Origin: JABEVB01 sp049965775
Lineage (GTDB): Bacteria; Planctomycetota; Phycisphaerae; WQYP01
Length of the DNA: 23,814 bases
Direction of reading: 5' to 3'
Assembly: GCA_049965775.1 (NCBI GenBank)
Contig: JBMFVX010000039.1
Span: 1 to 23,814 of the forward strand
The position numbers and the translations under genes are program-made. A model generated the notes under the pieces. That model was not told the DNA's origin, ran no database searches, and saw nothing but the letters and a program-made list of their open reading frames with translations. Shown here piece after piece: positions 1 through 7,092 of the stretch (position 1 is the stretch's first letter; the number at the start of each line of letters is the position of its first letter).

Positions 1-1
1 C

Positions 2-1261
2 TCCATCGTAGACCCCACCGCCGGCGTAACACGCGACCGCATTGCCGCGCTGATCGAGCACAGCGGCCGCCGATTTGAACTGGTGGATACCGGCGGTTTT
101 GGCGTTACCGACAGCGACAATTTGTCACGTCAGGTTGAAGAGCAAATTCAACTCGCCATGCAGTCGGCTTCGCTTTTGCTATTTGTTGTGGACATCCGAA
201 CCGGACTTACCCCCGCCGATAAGCAGGCGGCTCTGATGGTGCGCAGCAGCAACCGCCCTGTGCTGCTGATCGTCAACAAGGCCGACAGCAGCGCAATGGA
301 ACGGGCTGCCGCCGACTTTTATGCCATGGGCTTTGCGGCGCCAATCATGGTTTCTTGCCGCGAAAACCGCGGGCGCTCGCAACTGCTCGACGCCATTGTC
401 GAGCATCTTCCGGCAGACCCTGACTCCGCAATCTCCATCGGCGAGCCTGAAATAAAGCTTGCCATCGTCGGTAAGCGAAATGCGGGAAAGAGCAGTTTGG
501 TAAACGCCCTGGCAGGTCAACCGAGGGTGATTGTTTCTGAAATTCCCGGCACCACCCGCGACAGCGTGGATGTCCGGATCGAATCGGGCGGTCGTTCGCT
601 GATCGTCATAGATACGGCGGGCGTACGCAAGAAGGCTCGCATGACCGCCAGCGATCTGGAGTTTTATGCCTTTCATAGAGCCCAGCGTTCGATTCGCCGC
701 GCCGATATCGTGTTGCTCCTGATTGACGCTACCGTAAGCGTTGGCGATGTGGATAAAAAGCTTACCGCTTACATCACGCAGGAGCACAAGCCTCTGATAT
801 TGGGCTTCAATAAATGGGACCTCGTGCAGGGCCGGGCATCGCCGGAAGAATTTGCCTCTTATATTGGAAAGCTACTGCCCCAAGCAGAATATGCCCCGGT
901 CGTATGCCTAAGCGCCAAGGACAATGACAACCTGGATCAAACCGTCCAACTTGCCTTTACACTCCACGCGCAGGCGGGCATCAGACTTTCAACCGGGCAG
1001 CTAAATCAAGCTGTGGAAGACATCCTCAGGCAGCGCGGCCCCAGCAGCCCAACCTCGCAGGTGGTGAAGGTATATTACGCCACCCAAACCAGCACATGCC
1101 CGCCCGAAATTGTGCTTTTTGTTAACAATCCGCAGCTTATCACCGAAGAGTACCGTCGCTATTTTGTACGCCAACTCCGGCAGCGAACATCCCTTACTGA
1201 GGTGCCCATAAAGTTGGTGGTGCGAAGCCATCATCGCCGCGCAGCCCCTGATAATGCTTAA
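2..1261 (+). CDS. der: Ribosome-assembly GTPase Der (EngA), 5'-truncated by window edge
   Basis: Double-G-domain GTPase that binds the 50S subunit during late assembly. The frame is open from base 2, so the true start and the first P-loop lie outside the window. Of G domain 1 the sequence retains the switch I stretch PTAGVTRDR, the G3 motif DTGG (about 86-97) and the G4 motif NKAD (about 275). G domain 2 is complete: P-loop GKRNAGKSS near 470, IPGTTRDS, DTAG and NKWD (about 820). The last ~100 residues match the KH-like domain that follows the two G domains in this family. The second P-loop reads GKRNAGKSS where GRPNVGKSS is usual, a mild divergence that keeps the GKS core. The identification is secure. 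Whether it is the first gene of a unit cannot be seen; 216 bp separate it from the protease gene downstream. Confidence 0.95.
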   Translation, partial: SIVDPTAGVTRDRIAALIEHSGRRFELVDTGGFGVTDSDNLSRQVEEQIQLAMQSASLLLFVVDIRTGLTPADKQAALMVRSSNRPVLLIVNKADSSAMERAAADFYAMGFAAPIMVSCRENRGRSQLLDAIVEHLPADPDSAISIGEPEIKLAIVGKRNAGKSSLVNALAGQPRVIVSEIPGTTRDSVDVRIESGGRSLIVIDTAGVRKKARMTASDLEFYAFHRAQRSIRRADIVLLLIDATVSVGDVDKKLTAYITQEHKPLILGFNKWDLVQGRASPEEFASYIGKLLPQAEYAPVVCLSAKDNDNLDQTVQLAFTLHAQAGIRLSTGQLNQAVEDILRQRGPSSPTSQVVKVYYATQTSTCPPEIVLFVNNPQLITEEYRRYFVRQLRQRTSLTEVPIKLVVRSHHRRAAPDNA

Positions 1262-1477
1262 AAGGCATCCGCAATACCTTCTCGGGCAAGATGGCATCAT
1301 TGGCTTACGCCGACCACTGGCCCAAATCGGCTTGTTTCGCGTATAGTACTTGACTGTTTTGTCGCGGACGCCCTGCTGCCGCTGCGGACCGGACTGACCT
1401 GCCTAAAGAGCCGTTGGCCGGGCATGCACTATCGGCGGTAAGTCGCTTTCGCCTGGGTTTCTTCTAAAAGGGTTCAC

Positions 1478-3685
1478 ATGCACCAATACGCTCGACGGGC
1501 TATCTTTCGCGTAAGCATTTTAGCAGCGTGCTTCGGCGGCTTTGCTTGCCTGACCAACGCCAATTGCGCCTCGGCCGCCCCCGCGGCCTCCAGCGCGGCC
1601 CAAGCCATCAGCGATCCCGATTCGTATGCTGAAAAAATCAGCCTTCTGGTGCGGCAGCAGAATATAAATGCCCTCGCGGCTCTGCCAGCGCTGACCAGTC
1701 AGCCCAAAGACAATACGCTGAATCTATGGCGACAGAACTATGTTGCAGCCATGCAAACGGCTGCCGCGCAAAGCACAGAGGAGTACCTTAAAGAGACGAG
1801 GCTTGCCCACCAGGCCATTGCCAAAAATAAACTCATTACCGCCATGGGCTATACCCTTGCCGCTTATGCCGTAGCACCCGACCGGGCAAAATTTCGCCAC
1901 CTGCCGTGGGTTGTTAAGCTGACCAATCAAGTTTCGGCCCGTGCAAAATCCGATGATCAAAATGGCCATTGGCTCGAATCGCTGCAACTCTATAGCGCTT
2001 TGAACTCACTGTATAAAATTTCAATGCGATTCAACAGCGACCTGCAACGGGTGATTCGCCGCACCACACTGCTGGCCATTTACACACCCAAGCAGTTTTA
2101 CCAGATGCAGGAAAAGCTTCTCAAACAGCGGCAGGCCGCTGCGGCCGCAACTTCACCAGCCAAGGCGCCAAAGGCCACGGTCAAAGTGCCGCCACCCACT
2201 TTTTCACACTGGCAGACCGCCGTCAAAGGCATAGATGAGGACATGCTTCTCGAAGCCATGGAAGAAGCCGAGCATCGCTGGGTCAAACCTGTTGACTATC
2301 AACGACTGATTCTTGGAGGCATTAACGCCCTGGAATTGTTCCCCAAAACGCCGGAACTGGCTCACCCGTTTCCAGGCTTAGCCAAGGCAGAGGACCGCAC
2401 GGCATTTTCGACCGACTTGCGGCAAATTGCCGAGACGGTCAAATCCGCCAAACAGATGAACTCCCAGGATATGATCAACACTTGGGAGACTATCCGTCAG
2501 GATGACAAGCAGACGGTCCATCTTCCAAAAGCCGTGCTTATTAAAGAGTTTACGGACGGCGCCTTTGGAACACTCGATCCCTTTTCGATGGTGTTCTGGC
2601 CCAGCGAGGTGGCCGATTTCAAAAAGGAGATGAGCGGTACTTTTGGCGGCGTTGGCATCGAAATTACCACCGATAATGGCATGCTCAAGGTCATCAGCCC
2701 GCTTGTGGGAACCCCGGCTTTTCGCGCGGGCATTGAGGCTGGGGACATCATCGCCACCGTCAATGGACGCAGCACCGCAGGTATGAGCATCAATCAGGCC
2801 ATCCGACAGATCATGGGGCAACCCAACACTTATGTGACGCTGGGGATACAGCGGCTGGGCCACAAGGGGCTTATTCAGTTCCGCCTCAAGCGAGTGAATA
2901 TTGAGGTTCATTCCATCAAAGGTTGTAAGCGCAACCCTGCCAGCGACCAGTGGCAGTATATGATTGATCCAACCAACCGAATTGGTTACATCCGCGTCAC
3001 GCAATTTCAGCAAGACACCGCCCAACAGTTGCAGCACGTGCTGCATCACCTACTGCGGCGGCACGTACGCGGGCTGATCATTGACCTGCGATTCAACCCC
3101 GGTGGCTATTTGGAAACCGCGCTTAAAATGGTCAACATGTTTGTAAACCAAGGCACGATTTTGTCCATTCGAGGCAGGTCCACCACGCCTCATTCCTGGG
3201 CCGCGCGGGGCGACCCTCTGGTGCCGCTGAATGTTCCATTAATCGTCCTTATTAATCAGGATAGCGCCAGCGCCTCTGAGATTTTCTCCGGTGCCATGCG
3301 CGACCTGCATCGAGGGCTTATTGTCGGCCACCGCAGCTACGGCAAAGGCAGTGTTCAAAATGTTATTCCGATCGGGCAGAATGCCAACGCACTGCTCAAG
3401 CTCACCATGAATTATTACTATCTTCCCAACGGCGAATGTATTCAGCGGCAGGATCATGCCCATGTATGGGGCGTGCAGCCCGATGTAAATGTACCGTTTT
3501 CGCCTAAGCAACTCATCGCGTTGCAGATGGCTTGGCAAAATGACGATATTATTCCGGCCAAAGGCGATAAATCGCCGATAACAAAAGTGTTGCCGGCTCA
3601 TCCGCTCAAGCAGCAGGAAGCATTCGATACGCAGCTTGACACAGCGTTGATGCTTATGCGGCTGCAGTTGGTGCAATCACAATAA
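1478..3685 (+). CDS. Exported S41-family C-terminal processing protease with PDZ domain
   Basis: Predicted periplasmic serine endopeptidase of the Tsp/Prc/CtpA family, which trims C-termini or degrades tagged envelope proteins. Residues 1-35 form a signal peptide (basic n-region, hydrophobic core, Ala-rich cleavage area). Residues ~36-380 are a helical, Ala/Gln-rich region I cannot assign. A PDZ domain starts at GTFGGVGIE (~387) and runs to ~470, with the family signature RAGIEAGDIIATVNG. The S41 catalytic domain follows. The motif DSASASEIFSGAMRD supplies the nucleophile, which I place at Ser598, and YGKGSVQ supplies Lys623. Their 25-residue spacing equals that of the Prc Ser430/Lys455 pair. 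At 735 aa it is longer than the minimal CtpA form (~400-450) because of the N-terminal region. The start is supported by an AAGGG ribosome site about 10 nt before ATG. An 86-aa membrane protein follows 18 bp downstream. Confidence 0.9.
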   Translation: MHQYARRAIFRVSILAACFGGFACLTNANCASAAPAASSAAQAISDPDSYAEKISLLVRQQNINALAALPALTSQPKDNTLNLWRQNYVAAMQTAAAQSTEEYLKETRLAHQAIAKNKLITAMGYTLAAYAVAPDRAKFRHLPWVVKLTNQVSARAKSDDQNGHWLESLQLYSALNSLYKISMRFNSDLQRVIRRTTLLAIYTPKQFYQMQEKLLKQRQAAAAATSPAKAPKATVKVPPPTFSHWQTAVKGIDEDMLLEAMEEAEHRWVKPVDYQRLILGGINALELFPKTPELAHPFPGLAKAEDRTAFSTDLRQIAETVKSAKQMNSQDMINTWETIRQDDKQTVHLPKAVLIKEFTDGAFGTLDPFSMVFWPSEVADFKKEMSGTFGGVGIEITTDNGMLKVISPLVGTPAFRAGIEAGDIIATVNGRSTAGMSINQAIRQIMGQPNTYVTLGIQRLGHKGLIQFRLKRVNIEVHSIKGCKRNPASDQWQYMIDPTNRIGYIRVTQFQQDTAQQLQHVLHHLLRRHVRGLIIDLRFNPGGYLETALKMVNMFVNQGTILSIRGRSTTPHSWAARGDPLVPLNVPLIVLINQDSASASEIFSGAMRDLHRGLIVGHRSYGKGSVQNVIPIGQNANALLKLTMNYYYLPNGECIQRQDHAHVWGVQPDVNVPFSPKQLIALQMAWQNDDIIPAKGDKSPITKVLPAHPLKQQEAFDTQLDTALMLMRLQLVQSQ

Positions 3686-3703
3686 TTGCGGAGTTAACCA
3701 CGG

Positions 3704-3964
3704 ATGCCCTCCCAACGTGACGTAATCTGTCAGGTAGTAAGCCTTACCGGAGCCGCCCTCTGCGCGCTGATGACGCTTTACCTGAGCATCCGATACCTTG
3801 CCGCCCCTCATGATCTACTCGATTGGGCCGTCCAAATTTGCGCGGCTATGGTGGTCGCTATCATCATTTATTTTCTTATTTGGGGTCATTTTCAGCGGCC
3901 AAACACAACCTCCAAGGCCGCAATGGAATCCACCCCCCCGCACGCCACCGAAAGCAAGGCATAA
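3704..3964 (+). CDS. Small two-helix membrane protein, function unknown
   Basis: An 86-aa protein that I do not recognise. Residues ~10-31 and ~41-60 are hydrophobic and read as two transmembrane helices. They are joined by a short polar loop and followed by a Thr/Pro/Ser/Lys-rich tail. The start ATG is preceded by GGAG about 12 nt upstream. The gene begins 18 bp after the S41 protease stop on the same strand, so the two are probably cotranscribed, and the product may sit in the inner membrane beside an envelope quality-control protease. That functional link is inferred from position only. Confidence 0.6.
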   Translation: MPSQRDVICQVVSLTGAALCALMTLYLSIRYLAAPHDLLDWAVQICAAMVVAIIIYFLIWGHFQRPNTTSKAAMESTPPHATESKA

Positions 3965-4457
3965 CATTTCCCTCGTGGTATCGCCCGGCAAATGCTCTAC
4001 CCTAAACTATGTTAAACTCCACACCAAAACCGCCATCAATCCATTATAAAATCGTGCCCAAAAAGCGATAAACCACCCGCAATAACCGCATAGTATGCCT
4101 ATTTATTAAGCACAATTGTTGCGATCAAGACCTAAGGCACCAAAACCACTGCGACATTTTTGACGTGCCCAACACCGCGCGGTCTATCGAATCAATTATT
4201 TTATGTAAACTATTATAAAACAATATCTTATAAATATACTGTAGTCCTGTATAACCACCAATAATCCACTAAAATAATCAAAAATATGCACGAATTACAA
4301 GCAAGTTGCACGATCTTTGCTATATTAAACAGCATGGGTACCATGAAACGAGATGGCACCGATACCGGCAACAGGAATGGCCAGCGGCCCAAGGCGAAAT
4401 GGCCCGCCATCTGTTCCCGAACGAACTGGGCGTACCGGCAACCGCGGAGAAGCATAA
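3965..4457. other. AT-rich intergenic regulatory region
   Basis: 493 bp without a credible gene. From about 4080 to 4330 it is markedly richer in A/T than the rest of the window, with runs such as TTATAAAACAATATC and a small TATAC/GTATA inverted repeat near 4235-4255. It ends with a sigma-54-like promoter and the ribosome site of the enhancer-binding protein. The short open frames here look random and have no recognisable protein character. Confidence 0.6.
4306..4321 (+). promoter_or_regulatory. Sigma-54-like (-24/-12) promoter upstream of the enhancer-binding protein
   Basis: TTGCACGATCTTTGCT fits the RpoN consensus TGGCACG-R-N3-TTGCW at every defined position except the first G of the GG pair (-25). 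The -24 G and the -12 C have the required spacing. An AT-rich tract lies just upstream, and the gene begins 137 bp downstream, giving a leader of about 125 nt. An overlapping TATATT at 4321-4326 could be a sigma-70 -10 box instead, but no -35 hexamer is correctly spaced. Confidence 0.4.
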
Positions 4458-6080
4458 ATGCTGGACCGAGCTGAACTGGAGCTTTTGGTTTTGACCGAAA
4501 TCAGCCGCGTGCTGTCCTCCGGACTGGATTTGCATGCGGTATTTGACCAGACCATGCGCGTGCTGGGCGAAAAGCTCCATATGCAGCGTGGCTCAATGGT
4601 TCTTATGGATGACGCCTCGGCCAAATTACAAATTGAAGCGGCCATTGGCCTGACCCCCGAGGAGATGCAGCGCGGACGTTATGAAGTAGGTGAAGGCATC
4701 ACCGGGCAGGTAGTTGCCACCGGCACGCCCCGTGTGGTTGCCGACATCAGCAAAGATGACCGGTTTTTAAACCGCACCAAAGCCCGCTCGCCCGGCGCCA
4801 ATGAGGTGATCAGCTTTATATGCGTGCCCATAATGGTTGACGGACGCGTTGTCGGCGCCTTATCGGTGGATAAACACTTTGTGGACATCGCCACCCTGCA
4901 AAGCGATCAGCGGCTGCTGGAAATCATCGCCGCCTTCATCGCTCAGGCACTCAAGATTAACCGCATCGTCGCGCAGGAGCGCGAAGAGTGGCTGGAAGAA
5001 CGTCGCCAACTCCGCAGCACATTGGAAAGCAAATACAAGTTCGACAATATCATCGGCTCGGCACCGGCGATGCTCGAAGTTTTCGACACTGTCGCCCAGG
5101 TCGCCACCAGCCGCGCCACGGTTCTGCTGCTGGGCGAAACCGGCACCGGCAAGGAACTCATCGCCAAGGCAATTCATTTTAATTCCAACCGCGCTGACAA
5201 GCCCTTTATTCGCGTCAACTGCGGTGCACTTAGCGGCACCCTGCTGGAGTCCGAGCTTTTCGGCCATGTTAAGGGAAGCTTTACGGGGGCCATACGCGAC
5301 AAAATGGGCCGGTTTGAAGCGGCCAATGCCGGCACGCTGTTTCTCGACGAAATCGGCACCATAGACACCAGCCTGCAGGTGAAGCTCCTGCGCGTGCTGC
5401 AGGAGCGCGAGTTTGAACGCGTCGGCGACAATCAAACCGTGCGGGTGGATGTGCGCATCATTGCGGCGACCAATCTTAACCTGCAGGACGAGGTGGCCAA
5501 AGGCCGCTTCCGCGAAGACTTGTTCTACCGCCTTAACGTGGTCACCATTAACCTGCCGGCCTTGCGCAGTCGCAGGGAAGACATCCCCAGGCTCATTGAT
5601 TTTTTTCGCGACAAGTTTAACGCCGAAAACGGCAAGAATCTCAACAAAATCAGCCGCGACATGCTCAATGTGCTTGTCCGATATCCCTGGCCCGGCAATG
5701 TGCGCGAATTAGAAAACGCCATTGAGCGAGCCGTAGTGCTTTGCCGCGGAGACACACTCACCGAGGAACTGCTCCCCACAGCCATACGTGCCTTTGCCCA
5801 ACAGGGCAAAAATGCCGCCGCCAACGAAGATCTTGATGGCCTTACCCTGCGCCTCGCGACGCAGTCGCTTGCCGAATACGCCAGCCGGGAGGGGCAAATC
5901 TACGACCTGGTGGTACGACAGGTTGAAAAATCCCTGATCGAGCTGGCGATGGCGCACTGCCATGGCGTTAAACTGCGCGCCGCGGACTTTCTGGGCATCA
6001 ACCGCAACACGCTCAATAAAAAAGTCAAGGAACTCGGCATAACCGCCAACGACGATTCACCGGCCGGGGCTGAAACCTGA
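4458..6080 (+). CDS. Sigma-54-dependent transcriptional activator, NifA-like (GAF-AAA+-Fis HTH)
   Basis: Bacterial enhancer-binding protein, 540 aa, that would remodel the RpoN holoenzyme by ATP hydrolysis. Residues ~10-168 form a GAF sensor domain (GEGITGQVVATGTPRVVADI). A short coiled linker follows, then the AAA+ domain (~195-445). That domain has Walker A GETGTGKE (226-233), loop 1 GSFTGA (273-278), Walker B LFLDEIG (294-300), the arginine-finger region FREDLFYRLN (351-360) and sensor II WPGNVREL (411-418). A Fis-type helix-turn-helix lies at ~490-527 (ADFLGINRNTLNKKVKEL). Loop 1 reads GSFTGA in place of GAFTGA, a variant seen in the family. GGAG about 10 nt before ATG supports the start. 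Domain order is that of NifA, but no nitrogen-fixation genes are nearby, so I give no symbol. The GAF ligand and targets are unknown; the gene itself, via the promoter at 4306, or the porin downstream are candidates. Confidence 0.92.
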   Translation: MLDRAELELLVLTEISRVLSSGLDLHAVFDQTMRVLGEKLHMQRGSMVLMDDASAKLQIEAAIGLTPEEMQRGRYEVGEGITGQVVATGTPRVVADISKDDRFLNRTKARSPGANEVISFICVPIMVDGRVVGALSVDKHFVDIATLQSDQRLLEIIAAFIAQALKINRIVAQEREEWLEERRQLRSTLESKYKFDNIIGSAPAMLEVFDTVAQVATSRATVLLLGETGTGKELIAKAIHFNSNRADKPFIRVNCGALSGTLLESELFGHVKGSFTGAIRDKMGRFEAANAGTLFLDEIGTIDTSLQVKLLRVLQEREFERVGDNQTVRVDVRIIAATNLNLQDEVAKGRFREDLFYRLNVVTINLPALRSRREDIPRLIDFFRDKFNAENGKNLNKISRDMLNVLVRYPWPGNVRELENAIERAVVLCRGDTLTEELLPTAIRAFAQQGKNAAANEDLDGLTLRLATQSLAEYASREGQIYDLVVRQVEKSLIELAMAHCHGVKLRAADFLGINRNTLNKKVKELGITANDDSPAGAET

Positions 6081-6086
6081 CGCCGC

Positions 6087-6157
6087 CAAGACAACCCGGC
6101 CCCTGCCGGTTACATTCATGCCATGCGAATGCCCCTTGGCGTCACAACTTTACCGCA
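6087..6157. repeat. Direct repeat copy A: duplicated porin promoter and first codons
   Basis: 71 bp nearly identical to 7022-7092 (three mismatches by eye, 68/71), offset by 935 bp. It starts 6 bp after the activator's stop codon, at a possible -35 AAGACA (6088-6093). It holds TACATT (6111-6116), the ATG matching the porin start (6123) and about 11 further codons. In this copy the reading frame ends at TGA 6216-6218, giving a 31-codon stub. Similarity fades after 6157, with GCAG shared at 6161-6164. Confidence 0.9.
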
Positions 6158-6218
6158 CGCGCAGGCCTGCCGCACCTGGCCCAAAGACCGTGGCGCACCA
6201 CCTACCCCTGTGGTATGA
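6123..6218 (+). pseudogene. Porin 5'-end stub left by the duplication
   Basis: The ATG at 6123 corresponds exactly to the porin ATG at 7058. The first codons encode MRMPLGV as in the porin, and the frame then diverges and stops after 31 codons. It has no signal peptide or other domain, so it is read as a remnant of the duplicated 5' end, not a working gene. It ends 7 nt before the MntA start. Confidence 0.5.
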
Positions 6219-6219
6219 T
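6211..6219 (+). promoter_or_regulatory. Extended -10 promoter abutting the mntA start codon
   Basis: TGGTATGAT is an extended -10 element (TGn plus a 5/6 match to TATAAT). It ends 6 nt before ATG 6226, so transcription would begin at or next to the A of the start codon. No Shine-Dalgarno sequence precedes this ATG, consistent with a leaderless mRNA. No good -35 hexamer is seen, as is common for extended -10 promoters. Confidence 0.5.
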
Positions 6220-6225
6220 GTTGCC

Positions 6226-6516
6226 ATGGTTACGCGGCAGACACTTCAGCGTCATCGTCGAGCGATTTTAGAGATAGCGCATCGCTATGGCGCCCATGAT
6301 GTTCGTATATTTGGCTCCGTGGCGCGAGGCGATTCCACCGAAGCCTCAGATCTCGATCTCATCGTCCGTTTCGACCCAGACCGTTCGCTGTTTGATCACG
6401 GCGGACTGCTCATGGACTTGCAGGAACTTCTAAATGTAAAAGTTGATATCATCAGCGAAGGCGCTATGCGCCAGCGATTTCGCCATCATGTCATGAAAGA
6501 GGCGATCCCGCTATGA
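6226..6516 (+). CDS. mntA: MntA-type nucleotidyltransferase antitoxin (MNT domain)
   Basis: 96-aa minimal nucleotidyltransferase. The motif GSVARGDSTEASDLDLIV (residues 30-47) is the family signature GSxARG...SDxDLxV. Metal-binding acids are Asp42 and Asp44, with a likely third at Asp74 in VKVDII. In the characterised HepT/MntA system the MNT protein adds AMP to a tyrosine of the HEPN RNase and so neutralises it. The frame stays open back to an ATG at 6118, but I choose 6226 because homology begins there, because the upstream part lies in a duplicated porin fragment, and because an extended -10 element directly precedes it. The stop overlaps the HEPN start by 4 bp (ATGA), as expected for a translationally coupled pair. 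The symbol is given by family and context; activity is not shown. Confidence 0.85.
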   Translation: MVTRQTLQRHRRAILEIAHRYGAHDVRIFGSVARGDSTEASDLDLIVRFDPDRSLFDHGGLLMDLQELLNVKVDIISEGAMRQRFRHHVMKEAIPL

Positions 6517-6875
6517 GGCCCGAGCGGTTGTTGGTTCAGGACATGCTCGATGCCATTGTGGAGGTTATCGCGACCACCCCGCCCACGCGGAAACAATTCG
6601 ACGCAGACAAATTCGTCCGATCCCACCTTGTTCGCAACATTCAAATCATTGGCGAAGCCGCGTGGCGATTATCCGCTGCGCTCAAGGCGCAACATCCCCA
6701 AGTGCCCTGGAAACTCATCAGCGGAATGCGCCATGCAATGGTCCACGACTATTTTGATATTGATTTTAATGAGGTATACAATACGTGTATTCGCGACGTG
6801 CCATCGCTCAAGCCCCAAATCGAAGCCCTCCTCGCCGCGTTTGGACCCGATGTTGACGACGATGCCGCAGGCTGA
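6513..6875 (+). CDS. hepT: HepT-like HEPN ribonuclease toxin (DUF86)
   Basis: 120-aa all-helical HEPN protein. The catalytic motif RX4HXY is intact as RHAMVHDY: Arg73, His78 and Tyr80. In the studied HepT proteins Arg and His form the RNase centre of the dimer and the Tyr is the AMPylation target of MntA, so both halves of the pair look functional. The start ATG overlaps the antitoxin stop. The MNT/HEPN cassette is bounded by a duplicated promoter fragment and separates the activator from the porin, which marks it as an inserted accessory unit. The downstream 180 bp contain no obvious terminator before the second repeat copy. Confidence 0.87.
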   Translation: MRPERLLVQDMLDAIVEVIATTPPTRKQFDADKFVRSHLVRNIQIIGEAAWRLSAALKAQHPQVPWKLISGMRHAMVHDYFDIDFNEVYNTCIRDVPSLKPQIEALLAAFGPDVDDDAAG

Positions 6876-7021
6876 CGCCGTGGCCTGTATACCCATCCTC
6901 TGTTTACATGCTGCGAGGCCCATCGGTCTCGCTTACCTTCGACGACAGGTGTTAAAGGCCAAAAACATTCGTTATTTATTTTGAAAGATCATCGCAGGCC
7001 GCGCGCTTTCAGAAACGTAAA

Positions 7022-7092
7022 CAAGACAACCCAGCCCCTGCCGGTTACATTCATGCCATGCGAATGCCCCTTGGCGTCATAACTTTGCCGCA
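7022..7092. repeat. Direct repeat copy B: porin promoter and first codons
   Basis: Partner of 6087-6157. A possible AAGACA (7023-7028) and TACATT (7046-7051) are separated by 17 bp. The predicted transcription start falls at about 7058, the first ATG of the porin frame. This copy is continuous with the full porin gene, so it is probably the original and the upstream copy the duplicate. Confidence 0.9.
7023..7051 (+). promoter_or_regulatory. Possible sigma-70 promoter of the porin (AAGACA-17-TACATT)
   Basis: The two hexamers each match consensus at 4 of 6 positions and have ideal 17-bp spacing. The -10 box ends 6 nt before ATG 7058, and no Shine-Dalgarno is present, which suggests a leaderless start. 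The hexamers are weak, so this rests on spacing and on the same arrangement at other genes here. Confidence 0.35.

Noticed and set aside
6118..6225. Longer MntA start at ATG 6118
   Set aside because: The added 36 residues come from the duplicated porin fragment and lack homology; family length and the -10 box favour 6226.
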